A stretch of DNA of 14,219 bases from Deltaproteobacteria bacterium (GTDB lineage: Bacteria > Desulfobacterota > Binatia > UBA9968): contig VBLN01000027.1 of the NCBI GenBank assembly GCA_005878685.1, forward strand, positions 1 through 14,219, written 5' to 3'. Shown in pieces: positions 1 to 6,782 of this stretch. Below the pieces are notes generated by a model. That model searched no databases and was not told the origin of the DNA. It saw only the letters and a list, made by a program, of their open reading frames with translations. How positions within the stretch are numbered: the stretch's first letter is position 1; each line of letters opens with the position of its first letter. A program made the position numbers and the translations under genes.

Positions 1-1
1 C

Positions 2-322
2 GAGCCGCTGATTGTGAAACGTACCCATGATTGCTTTTATCAGACAGAAATGGATTCCCTACTGGAGCGGCTTGGGATGCGGCGAGGCGACGGCCACGTC
101 ATTGTCACAGGGATTTCCACGCGCAACTGCGTGCAAAGCGCCGTGATGGGATTCAGCGTGCGCGATTATCACGTCTACGTTCCGATAGATTGTACGGCCC
201 AAAGGGATGAGAGAGAGGTGCTGCAGGCTTTTTCTTTATTTACGAGCTTCGGATACAGGCATAACGTTACGATGACGCGCTCCGATCTGATTAAAGTACG
301 TCCGTTGAAAGTCCTGCCCTAA
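2..322 (+). CDS. Isochorismatase-family cysteine hydrolase, C-terminal part (5' end outside window)
   Basis: The frame is open to the left edge, beginning EPLIVKRTHDCFY, so the gene starts outside the window; the GTG at 14 is internal. The visible part carries the family's C-terminal signature. A hydrophobic strand runs into VTGISTRNCVQSA, where the Cys of the N-C-V turn is the expected nucleophile, followed by a helix and the strand YHVYVPIDC that usually precedes the last helices. The family includes isochorismatases, nicotinamidases and N-carbamoyl hydrolases, and the substrate cannot be told from this fragment. The upstream catalytic Asp and Lys are not visible. The oxygenase gene begins 17 bases downstream on the same strand, so the two are probably co-transcribed. 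Confidence 0.85.
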   Translation, partial: EPLIVKRTHDCFYQTEMDSLLERLGMRRGDGHVIVTGISTRNCVQSAVMGFSVRDYHVYVPIDCTAQRDEREVLQAFSLFTSFGYRHNVTMTRSDLIKVRPLKVLP

Positions 323-339
323 AAGCGGCGGCGAGTCGT

Positions 340-1266
340 GTGAGAATTCCGATCGTAAATTTCGAAGGGTTTTTGTGCCAGCCACCGCGTCGGTCTGCAA
401 CCGCTGCCGCGCTGCGGGCTGCCTTCGAGTCTTACGGATTTCTCTACCTGCGCAACCACGGGGTCCCAGAGTCCGTTCTCGATGCGGTGCTCGCTCAGTC
501 GCGTGCGTTCTTCGCTCTGTCTCAAGAGGCCAAGCTGGCTGTCAAATCGCGCATCAAGGGTAGCACCCGCGGCTATGGCAGCCTCGGTTCCCAGTCGTTA
601 GACGAGAAACAACCAGGGGACTTAAAAGAAATTTTCCAAGCGGGGCCGGAACGGCCGGGGGCTCGGCCAAATGTTTGGCCGGACGGACTCCCGGGATTCC
701 GCGAGGCGGTTCTGGCTTTTCAACAGGGGGCGATGGAGACCTGCAACCAACTCATGCGCGCCATCGCTGTATCACTGGGTCTGCCGGAAGGGTACTTCGC
801 GCTATACCACGATCGCAGCGATTCTACGGCTCGCCTACTCCATTATCCTCCAATACCGGCTACTCCACTCCCGGGTCAGATACGGGCAGGCGCCCATACT
901 GACTTTGGCGGCCTGAGCCTGCTGTTCCAGGATGGAGAAGGTGGGCTGGAAATTCAGGGGCCTGAGGGCGTCTGGATAGCAGCGCCCGCGCTGCCGGGCA
1001 TGGCGATCGTGAATACCGGCGACTTGATAGAGCGGTGGACTAACGGACAGTTTCGCTCCTCCTCACACCGGGTGGTGAACCCAAGCGGGCCGGCCGCCGG
1101 TCGCCATCGTTACTCCGTCGTGCTCTTTCACAGCCCTAATCCGGATGCGGTCATCGAGTGCCTGGCCTCCTGCCAGAGTCCTGAACGCCAGCCGAAATAT
1201 CCACCGATCACCGCTGGGGAGCATATGCTTGCACGGATCAGGGCGAGCCGGCCTGGCGGCTACTGA
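340..1266 (+). CDS. 2-oxoglutarate/Fe(II)-dependent oxygenase, isopenicillin N synthase-like
   Basis: This 308-residue protein has the normal length for the isopenicillin N synthase/flavonol-type dioxygenase superfamily. The N-terminal DIOX_N-like region (residues 1-110) includes FESYGFLYLRNHGVP. The C-terminal jelly roll carries the full iron and cosubstrate set: H186 and D188 in AGAHTDFGGLSLL, H243 in SSSHRVVNP, and R257-x-S259 in RYSVV for 2-oxoglutarate. The enzyme should be a soluble hydroxylase or desaturase of a small molecule; the substrate is unknown. Start is GTG at 340, 17 bases after the upstream isochorismatase-family gene, which suggests one catabolic or tailoring operon. All key residues are present, in contrast to several damaged genes further right. 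Confidence 0.9.
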   Translation: MRIPIVNFEGFLCQPPRRSATAAALRAAFESYGFLYLRNHGVPESVLDAVLAQSRAFFALSQEAKLAVKSRIKGSTRGYGSLGSQSLDEKQPGDLKEIFQAGPERPGARPNVWPDGLPGFREAVLAFQQGAMETCNQLMRAIAVSLGLPEGYFALYHDRSDSTARLLHYPPIPATPLPGQIRAGAHTDFGGLSLLFQDGEGGLEIQGPEGVWIAAPALPGMAIVNTGDLIERWTNGQFRSSSHRVVNPSGPAAGRHRYSVVLFHSPNPDAVIECLASCQSPERQPKYPPITAGEHMLARIRASRPGGY

Positions 1267-1312
1267 TACTGTCTTTAGGCCGTTCTGGCCAAGACCTGCA
1301 GCGCGCATATTT

Positions 1313-1350
1313 CCAGTTCTTAGTTGTTTTTTACTTTGAGTTTTAAGTTA
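1313..1350. repeat. Intergenic T-rich repeat, copy A (single arm)
   Basis: This AT-rich stretch lies between the oxygenase and the VOC gene and belongs to the same family as the arms at 1796-1852, 8780-8936 and 9893-9933. It shares the exact 12-mer CAGTTCTTAGTT (1314-1325) with 8780-8791 and continues into the common TTTGAGTTTT theme. No partner arm is visible here, so this looks like a solo or degenerate copy. Confidence 0.5.
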
Positions 1351-1362
1351 GAATCATTTCTT

Positions 1363-1370
1363 GGAGGTGA
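1363..1370 (+). promoter_or_regulatory. Strong ribosome binding site fixing the VOC start
   Basis: GGAGGTGA lies 7 bases upstream of ATG 1378. It shows that translation starts there and not at the earlier in-frame codon at 1324, which would add 18 residues encoded by the repeat. Confidence 0.85.
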
Positions 1371-1377
1371 GAAAATC

Positions 1378-1752
1378 ATGAGCAAGGTCAGTGTTCGATA
1401 CATTGTTAGCGATGTCGATGCGGCGATTCCTTTCTACACCGACATGCTCGGCTTCAAAGTCGACATGCATCCGGCGCCGGGCTTCGCGAGCTTGTCGCGC
1501 GGCGATTTACGGCTCCTGCTCAACCGGCCCGGTGCGGGCGGGGCGGGACAGGCCATGCCGAAAGGGCAGCTTCCTGCTCCAGGCGGCTGGAACCGAATCC
1601 AGATCGAGGTCGAGGACCTCGAAGCCACTGTCGAGAAATTGAAAAGCGCAGGGGGTCGGTTCCGCAACGAGATCGTGACCGGCAACGGAGGCAAGCAAAT
1701 TCTTATTGAGGATCCGTCCGGCAATCCGATTGAACTGTTCCAGCCCTTCTGA
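1378..1752 (+). CDS. VOC (glyoxalase/bleomycin-resistance) superfamily protein
   Basis: The 124-residue protein has two beta-alpha-beta-beta-beta modules. The first holds VSDVDAAIPFYTDMLGFKV (residues 10-28). The second holds IQIEVEDLEATVEKLKSAGG and ends in the hallmark IEDPSGNPIELFQP. The final Glu of NPIELFQ is a usual metal ligand. The first-module position that is often His is Arg here (SVRYIV), so divalent-metal chemistry like glyoxalase I is not assured. Possible roles are small-molecule isomerase, dioxygenase or binding protein. The start at 1378 is chosen from the ribosome site. It is separated from the oxygenase by 111 bases containing repeat A, so it may be its own unit; the hairpin at 1796-1852 lies just downstream. 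Confidence 0.85.
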   Translation: MSKVSVRYIVSDVDAAIPFYTDMLGFKVDMHPAPGFASLSRGDLRLLLNRPGAGGAGQAMPKGQLPAPGGWNRIQIEVEDLEATVEKLKSAGGRFRNEIVTGNGGKQILIEDPSGNPIELFQPF

Positions 1753-1795
1753 GCACCAGGAAGCCGCGCCCCGAGCTGGGTTTATATCCTTTTTT

Positions 1796-1852
1796 AGTTT
1801 TGACTTCTGAGTTTTGAGTCGACTCAACACTCAGCACCGATAAGTCAAAACT
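1796..1852. repeat. Long nested inverted repeat (copy B), possible bidirectional terminator
   Basis: The outer arms AGTTTTGACTT (1796-1806) and AAGTCAAAACT (1842-1852) are a perfect 11-base match. Inside lie CTGAGT (1807-1812) and ACTCAG (1829-1834), and at the centre the perfect 14-base palindrome TTGAGTCGACTCAA (1814-1827). The whole can fold as one long interrupted hairpin. It starts 44 bases after the VOC stop and is flanked by a run of T, so it could terminate transcription. Its sequence theme recurs elsewhere in the window, which points to a dispersed element and not a gene-specific terminator. Confidence 0.75.
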
Positions 1853-1862
1853 AGATTAAGTC

Positions 1863-1887
1863 GTGGAAGAGTACGCCGCCGGATTTA
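1863..1887. repeat. Conserved box beside the inverted repeat (GAAGAGT..GCCGCCGGATT)
   Basis: This GC-rich box follows the right arm of copy B by about 10 bases. Related boxes occur at 8944-8969 after copy C and at 9784-9812 before copy D. It seems to be part of the same dispersed element. No coding potential is visible. Confidence 0.45.
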
Positions 1888-1935
1888 GAATTCAAATGGC
1901 TCGATCTCAAAACAGTTCGGGCCATCTTTTGCTAG

Positions 1936-1964
1936 TTGACGCATCGTTTAGTTTCCACTAACTT
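1936..1964 (+). promoter_or_regulatory. Candidate sigma-70 promoter upstream of the first substrate-binding protein gene
   Basis: A good -35 TTGACG (1936-1941) is followed by a 17-base spacer and a poor -10 TAACTT (1959-1964). It lies about 55 bases before the start at 2019. The weak -10 makes this tentative. Confidence 0.3.
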
Positions 1965-2018
1965 CGATCCAGCCTGCTCTATCAGCCCTTAAGCCCAGAT
2001 CATTGCATGGAGAAACGG

Positions 2019-2964
2019 ATGAGTAAGACGGGATGGATCGCTATCCTTTTTGTTTCAGTCTCATCGATCCTGGTCCCCGGCGCGACAAAGAGTGCGTTTT
2101 CTGCCGAGAGGTCGGGTAAACTCAGTCCGGTCCGCATCGGGGTCGTCTCCCGCAGCACTTTGGACATGCCCTTTTTTGTGGCGCGGGACCGGGGCTTCTT
2201 CCGCGAGGAGGGTTTGGCAGCGGAGATTATTCTGATGCGGTCGAGCCTGACGCTGCAAGCGATGTTGGCCGGCAGCATCGATTTCGGCACGGCGACGGGG
2301 ACGGCAATCAACGCGATCGTAAACGGCGCCGACGTCAGAGTCGTGCTGGCGATGAGCGATAAGTCTTCGTTTGATTTGTTTGCTCACCCGAGCATCACGA
2401 GTGTCCAGCAGTTGCACGGCAGGAAATTCGGCATCGGCGGGATCGGCGGCATTTCAGAAATTCTCGCGCGGCAGATCTTGATCGCGAACCAAGTTCCTCC
2501 AGATCAAGTGAAGTTTCTTTCACTCGGCCAGAATAGCCTGACGTATCCGTCTCTGAAGGCCGGCGTGATCGACGCCGCTATGCTCCAGATCCCTCAGAAC
2601 TTTCTCGCGCAGGACGAGGGGTTTCGAAAGCTCGAGAGCGACCGCCGCCGAGCGGCCCGAGCTCGTGACTAAAGTGGTCCGCGCGACGCTCAGAGCGGTG
2701 CGGTTGATCAAGAATGACAAAAAGTATGCCCTCGAATTTATGAAAGGGCCCTACCTCGATCTCGGCAACGAGCGTGAACGGTTCACCGAACGTGCGTATG
2801 ACGCGGCGGTGCAGGGATATCTCCTGTCCGGCGTCGTGGACGAAAAGTTGCAGCGGGAGATGATTGCGGAGGCCGCTCAGCGCATCAAACCGGCGCAGCC
2901 AGTGACGCCCGAGCGGGTCTTCGACTTCAGCTTCGCCCGTAAGGCCGGCGAGGCCCTGCGCTAA
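2019..2964 (+). pseudogene. NitT/TauT-type ABC substrate-binding protein (NMT1/THI5-like), copy 1, broken by a 50-base deletion
   Basis: Two reading frames together make one periplasmic binding protein. The first starts at ATG 2019, with GGAG upstream exactly as in copy 2. It encodes a Sec signal peptide (about residues 1-28, ending AFSA) and the core RSTLDMPFFVARDRGFFREEGL, and goes out of frame near 2634, stopping at 2672. The second frame carries the C-terminus from about 2640 to 2964. Against copy 2 (7793-8753), 66 bases between FRKL and ERPELV are reduced to 16, a net loss of 50 that shifts the frame. Nucleotide identity between copies is high by eye. The family normally delivers nitrate-, taurine-, sulfonate- or pyrimidine-like ligands to an ABC importer, but no permease or ATPase of that type lies nearby. 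No intact product is expected. Confidence 0.85.
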
Positions 2965-3139
2965 AAGCGCATCTTTCACTACTGCTGGACCCAGGCGGCG
3001 GCGCCATTCTCACTCCTGTTGAAACACCAGTGCCCCTCGTTTGTGAGACGCGTGTTTGGAGAACGACGGGAAATCGGCTATCTTCGAAAAAACACGAGAA
3101 CCTTTCACATTCGACCGGCTGCGGGGTTTCACAGAGTGT

Positions 3140-3646
3140 ATGCCGCACGAGAAACTGCACCTACCGCTCCTCTTCGAACAGATAATGCAGCGCCACGAAC
3201 GGGAGATTATGCGCTATCTGCTGCGTGTATCGGGTAATCGCGACGACGCCGCGGACTTGTCTCAGGAGACCTGGTTGCGCGCGTACCGCGCCTATCCCCG
3301 ACTTCAGCCCGAAAGCGACGTTAGGCCGTGGTTGTATGCGATCGCCATCAACCTATGTCGCAATCGGGCGCGTGACGGTGCGCGCCGGGCGCGCGTGATC
3401 GTGGGTGATAACGAAGGAAACACAGTTGGAAGGCACCATCGCTTCCTTGATGAGAATGAAGGATACGCGGCTGTCCACATGCGCGAGATGATCGCTGATC
3501 TCCCAACAAAACAGCGCGAGGCGCTGCATCTGCGCTATTTTGCCGGGCTCGACTACGCGGAAATAGCCGGTGCGATGGGCGGCTCGGAAGAGAGCGCGCG
3601 GGCGAATGTATCCCAGGCTATGAAAAAACTCAAAGCAATGTGGTGA
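3140..3646 (+). CDS. ECF (sigma-70 family) RNA polymerase sigma factor
   Basis: This 168-residue protein has both ECF sigma domains. Region 2 (about 10-80) contains RHEREIMRYLLRVSGNRDDAADLSQETWLRAY and the -10 recognition helix RPWLYAIAINLCRNRARD. Region 4 (about 115-166) contains LPTKQREALHLRYFAGLDYAEIA and a helix-turn-helix. ATG 3140 is chosen because it leaves a normal N-terminus; an in-frame TTG at 3056 would add 28 residues of no visible homology. It is the first gene of a packed cluster: the next start (ATG 3652) is 5 bases after its stop. It presumably directs transcription of the alkylation-repair genes behind it, by inference from position only. No classical anti-sigma gene is adjacent, and I see no convincing ECF-type promoter in 2965-3139. 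Confidence 0.9.
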   Translation: MPHEKLHLPLLFEQIMQRHEREIMRYLLRVSGNRDDAADLSQETWLRAYRAYPRLQPESDVRPWLYAIAINLCRNRARDGARRARVIVGDNEGNTVGRHHRFLDENEGYAAVHMREMIADLPTKQREALHLRYFAGLDYAEIAGAMGGSEESARANVSQAMKKLKAMW

Positions 3647-3651
3647 AACCT

Positions 3652-4455
3652 ATGAAAATCGAAACCTTTCTAAGCTCGATCGGCAATGAATTCGCGGACG
3701 AAGCCGTCGAGGAACTGCTGCATCGCTGCCGCAGCAGGGTCGATAGGGTGCTGAAGCGCATTCGGCGGCCGGAGGCTGCGGTTGGCGTCGTGAAGTCGCC
3801 GTTGGGTGACTTGCTCGTCGCCATGAGCGCCCGCGGCATTGTGCTCAATCATTATCTGCACGACGCCGGCGATCTGGCGGCGACGATCGGGAAATTGCGG
3901 TTGGTGTTTGACCCCGTCGAGGATCAACGGGCGGTCAAAGGAGTCGGCGAGGAGGTTCGCCGCTACCTCGCCGGAGACGCGAAGGCGCTCCGCCAGAGCG
4001 TCGATCTCACCCTCGTGGCACATTCCTTCCAAAAGAAGGTTCTGCACAAACTGCAGGCGGTGCCTCGCGGCGCGGTCGTTAGCTACCGGGGCTTGGGCGC
4101 GGCCGTGGGAGCCGCTGACAGCGCAAGAGCCGTCGGCAATGCGCTGCACGACAATCCAGTGCCGATCTACGTCCCATGCCATCGTGTGATTTCCTCGGAC
4201 GGCCGGATCGGCGGGTACGGTGGCGGCGCCGCGCGCAAATTGCAGCTGCTTCGTAGCGAGGGTTTTGAGCTGGATAAATCGGCGGCGAGAATTCCCGACA
4301 GCGTCGTATGGGGTCACAGGGGGACCAAGGTTTACTGTCGGAGCAACTGCCGCACCACGGCGCGCGGCGACCGTGTGCAGATCCTCTTTTTCGCCGACCC
4401 TAGAGAAGCTGAGCAAGCCGGCATGCGTCCCTGCAAAATCTGTCGGCCGGCCTAG
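3652..4455 (+). CDS. O6-alkylguanine-DNA methyltransferase fused to a C-terminal Ada zinc domain
   Basis: Domains in order over 267 residues: an unassigned 40-residue helical N-terminus (MKIETFLSSIGNEF onward), a methyltransferase N-terminal part (about 43-115), the methyltransferase catalytic domain (about 123-208) and an Ada metal-binding domain (about 218-267). The catalytic domain has the Arg finger R159, active-site C176 in VPCHRV, an intact GGYGGG substrate loop and E203. The Ada domain has C229, C233, C261 and C264. Their spacing of 4, 28 and 3 is close to E. coli Ada C38/C42/C69/C72, so it should bind zinc and could accept methyl groups from phosphotriesters. E. coli Ada has the zinc domain first, followed by an AraC helix-turn-helix; here the order is reversed and AraC is missing. 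ATG 3652 is preferred to GTG 3640, which overlaps the sigma gene. The protein should repair O6-methylguanine and may sense damage for the sigma factor. Confidence 0.9.
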   Translation: MKIETFLSSIGNEFADEAVEELLHRCRSRVDRVLKRIRRPEAAVGVVKSPLGDLLVAMSARGIVLNHYLHDAGDLAATIGKLRLVFDPVEDQRAVKGVGEEVRRYLAGDAKALRQSVDLTLVAHSFQKKVLHKLQAVPRGAVVSYRGLGAAVGAADSARAVGNALHDNPVPIYVPCHRVISSDGRIGGYGGGAARKLQLLRSEGFELDKSAARIPDSVVWGHRGTKVYCRSNCRTTARGDRVQILFFADPREAEQAGMRPCKICRPA

Positions 4456-4457
4456 GG

Positions 4458-5510
4458 TTGCCGTTGAGACCGCAACCTACAGCACGAAAGGCTCGTTCGA
4501 AGCCAGATAACGGTGATGGGATCCGGCTCAACCTTTCCTTTCAACCTCCTTACGATTGGCACACCATCATTCGATTCTACCAGTCGCATCCAATTCCAGG
4601 GATCGAACGCGTTGCAGAAAATAGTTTCGAGCGCGTGTTTCGCATCGAAAACACAATCGGGTTGCTCCGAGTGGAAGCGATCGTCGGCGAACCACAGCTA
4701 AGGGTTCGGATCGTGACCAAAGATGCCAAGATACTGTTTGAGGTGGCGAGTCGGGTCAGGAAAATGTTCGATTTGGATTCTGATCCCATGCTGATTGCGA
4801 ATAGCTTGGCTCGGGTTCCGCTGCTTGCAAGACTCTGTGGTCGCTTTCCGGGTTTAAGACTGCCACGGGGATGGGACGCCTTTGAGACCGCCATCTGCTC
4901 GATTCTGGGGCAGTTGGTTTCGGCTGAGCAGCGATCCAATCTTGTCGGTCAGCTCGTACGCGGCTACGGCGAGGAGATCGCGCACCCCATATCGAGAGAG
5001 AAAACCTATTTATTTCCCGGCCCCGATATCCTGGCGCAGTCCGACCTCGGCAAGGTCAAGACGACCATCGCCCGCAGAGAAGCCATACGGGAATTCAGCC
5101 GGCGCGTACTGAGCGGAGCTATTTCTCTTTCGGAACCTCAAGATCCGGCGTCGTTTCGGAAGGCGCTGCTTGAGACGAAAGGCATTGGTCCCTGGTCGGC
5201 TGAGTATATCAGCCTTCGAGCTATCGGCGACACGGATGCGTTTCCTCGGACGGATTTGATTCTCAAGCGGGTACTTGAGCTTCACCCGGATCTTAATTTG
5301 GAAGTCGTCAAACCTTGGAGATCGTATGCGGCGATCTACCTTTGGAAGGGCTTTGCACAGATGCTTTCCAGGAGAAAAAGGAGGAACGCACATGACACTC
5401 TTTTACAAAGAGATGGAATCTCCGGTCGGCAAACTCAAATTGGTGGCAAGCGAGAAAGCGCTGGTCGCCGTTCTTTGGGAACAGGAACGCCCAGACCGAG
5501 TAAGGCTTGA
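4458..5510 (+). CDS. alkA: DNA-3-methyladenine glycosylase II, AlkA family (3' end probably frameshifted)
   Basis: This base-excision glycosylase removes alkylated purines. The N-terminal part starts LNLSFQPPYDW (about residue 24), a typical AlkA beginning. The HhH-GPD core contains AICSILGQLVSAEQR (145-159), the hairpin ETKGIGPWSAEY (239-250) and the catalytic Asp D266 in FPRTDLILKR. The core ends near residue 303 (YLWKGFAQMLSRR). The remaining 47 residues are read from inside the next gene, a 119-base overlap with no family similarity. A single extra A in the A5 run at 5375-5379 would instead end the protein at TGA 5393-5395, in an ATGA overlap with the next start, which suggests a one-base error or mutation. 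The only plausible starts are TTG 4458 or TTG 4464, 2 to 8 bases after the previous stop. Confidence 0.87.
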   Translation: MPLRPQPTARKARSKPDNGDGIRLNLSFQPPYDWHTIIRFYQSHPIPGIERVAENSFERVFRIENTIGLLRVEAIVGEPQLRVRIVTKDAKILFEVASRVRKMFDLDSDPMLIANSLARVPLLARLCGRFPGLRLPRGWDAFETAICSILGQLVSAEQRSNLVGQLVRGYGEEIAHPISREKTYLFPGPDILAQSDLGKVKTTIARREAIREFSRRVLSGAISLSEPQDPASFRKALLETKGIGPWSAEYISLRAIGDTDAFPRTDLILKRVLELHPDLNLEVVKPWRSYAAIYLWKGFAQMLSRRKRRNAHDTLLQRDGISGRQTQIGGKRESAGRRSLGTGTPRPSKA

Positions 5511-5871
5511 CACGCCGAAACTCGACCAGCACCACCCGATCCTGCTCAAAGCCGAGCGACAGCTTCGTGAGTATTTCGCTGGCGAGAGAACTCAGTTTGA
5601 GCTTCCTCTCGAACCGCGCGGAAATGAATTTCAGAAAAAAGTTTGGCGCGCTTTGAGAGAAATACCGTTCGGCAAGACCAGGAGCTACCTGGATCTGGCC
5701 AAGGCGATCGGCTCGCCCAAAGCGTCTAGGGCCGTTGGCGCCGCCAATGGCAAGAATCCGCTATCGATCGTGATTCCTTGTCATCGCGTGGTCGGCACGG
5801 ATGGAGCGCTTACCGGCTTTGCGATTCTTTTGGCCCTCGAAGCGCGAGCCGGAGGACCGGTGAAGGGTTGA
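5392..5871 (+). CDS. ogt: Methylated-DNA-protein cysteine methyltransferase (Ogt/MGMT), substrate loop shortened
   Basis: A 159-residue stand-alone alkyltransferase. It has an N-terminal domain (1-70) and a catalytic domain with QKKVWRALREIPFGKTRSY, the Arg finger R113 in SRAVGAANGKNP, acceptor C130 in VIPCHRVV, and a Glu in LLALE at 150. Start ATG 5392 has GGAGG nearby. Family members, including the fusion protein at 3652-4455 and human MGMT, have 27 residues from the acceptor Cys to this Glu; here there are only 20. The missing seven are the glycine-rich loop that normally follows GF/GY and closes over the alkylated base, so activity is doubtful although the frame is open. It may be a recent in-frame deletion. 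It is the fourth gene of the cluster and the second enzyme of this type in it. Confidence 0.87.
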   Translation: MTLFYKEMESPVGKLKLVASEKALVAVLWEQERPDRVRLDTPKLDQHHPILLKAERQLREYFAGERTQFELPLEPRGNEFQKKVWRALREIPFGKTRSYLDLAKAIGSPKASRAVGAANGKNPLSIVIPCHRVVGTDGALTGFAILLALEARAGGPVKG

Positions 5872-5883
5872 GAGAAAGTCTCA

Positions 5884-6583
5884 ATGGGAACCGACGAGTC
5901 ATTTCGCGAGATCGACTGGGAACGTGTGCGGTCTCATCTCGATGAGCGGGGATTCGCGACTCTGCCCGGCGTTCTTACCAAGAAAACCTGTGAAGAGCTA
6001 GCTGCCGCTTATTCCAACGACCGTCAATTTCGCACTCGGATCGAAATGGCCCGCTATTCCTTCGGTCAGGGCGAGTACAAATACTTCAATTATCCGCTCC
6101 CTCCGCTCGTGCAGCAGCTCAGGTCCTCCATTTATTCTCGGCTCGCGCCGCTTGCGAACGAATGGAGCCATCGGCTTGGGAGCGACCAGCCCCGCTTTCC
6201 TGAAAAGCTCGCCGACTTTGTCGAACAATGTCACCGCGCGGGGCAGAAGCGCCCAACCCCTTTGCTCCTGAAATACGGCTCCGGCGATTTCAATTGTCTG
6301 CACCAAGATTTGTACGGCGATATTCAAGTCACCTTCTTCCTGAGTCAGCGCGGCAGGGATTTCGAGGGCGGCGAATTCGTGCTCAGTGAGCAGCAACCTC
6401 GCAGGCAATCTCGCGTTGAAGTGCTTTCCCCGAACCAGGGTGATGCGGTGATCTTCTCGGTTCATCATCGACCCGTTCGAGGCGTCCGGGGCCATTATCG
6501 GAGCGAATCTTCGCCACGGCATCAGTACCGTTCGCGCAGGCGAGAGATACACCTTAGGAATTATTTTCCACGATGCAAAATAG
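5884..6583 (+). pseudogene. 2OG-Fe(II) oxygenase of the damaged-DNA type (PF09859-like), frameshifted near 6502
   Basis: This is the last gene of the alkylation cluster, 12 bases after the methyltransferase. The first frame encodes a conserved domain with TPLLLKYGSGDFNCLHQDLYG (iron ligands H140 and D142), GGEFVLSEQQPRRQSR and GDAVIFSVHHRPVRG (distal His 194/195). The expected C-terminus, ANLRHGISTVRAGERYTLG ending IIFHDAK, is present but in another frame (6503-6583, stop TAG). One extra A at about 6502, between CGG and GCG, explains the shift. The uninterrupted first frame instead runs to 6630 with an unrelated basic tail. The loop after LYGD also looks about four residues short of the family as I remember it. 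The Pfam family is described as an oxygenase acting on damaged DNA, which fits the neighbours; its reaction is not well established. Confidence 0.8.
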
Positions 6584-6762
6584 TGAGCCGATGGGTTAAG
6601 CCCCTCCCGCGAATCCGATGGCGACTTTGAAGCGTCGGGACCTGCGCCTCAAAAACCGTTCCATTGCCAGGAAAAACAAGAACGAATCGAATCGCAGCGC
6701 CCGCCCTGAGCCACAAACTTTCACCGATTCAGGCATTCCGGTTTTTGGTGCTTTGCTGATGG

Positions 6763-6771
6763 TGCTATAAT
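6763..6771 (+). promoter_or_regulatory. Extended -10 promoter for the thioesterase (leaderless)
   Basis: TGCTATAAT is a perfect extended -10 (TGn plus TATAAT at 6766-6771). It lies only 11 bases before ATG 6783, so transcription should begin around 6777-6779 and leave a leader of about 5 bases. A T-rich -35-like stretch (TTTTTG, 6742-6747, 18-base spacing) is weak, as is common with extended -10 promoters. No ribosome site is present. Confidence 0.7.
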
Positions 6772-6782
6772 CCTACATCTCT

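Noticed and set aside
2665..2964. A separate 99-residue gene after copy 1
   Set aside because: It is the C-terminus of copy 1 displaced by the 50-base deletion.
2019..2964. Programmed frameshift as an explanation for the binding protein genes
   Set aside because: The two copies shift at different places and each differs from the other by a block deletion of 50 or 32 bases, not by a slippery site.
3096..3139. Possible ECF-type promoter (GAACC at 3098-3102) before the sigma gene
   Set aside because: No matching -10 at 15-17 bases; spacing and sequence are unconvincing.
3670..4416. Minus-strand open frame of 248 codons opposite the methyltransferase-Ada fusion
   Set aside because: The plus strand carries all catalytic motifs; the antisense product has no recognisable domain.
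6618..6770. Open frame of 50 codons (MATLKRRDLRLKNRS onward) between the oxygenase and thioesterase genes
   Set aside because: No ribosome site, its stop lies inside the thioesterase -10 element, and its sequence resembles no family. Probably chance.
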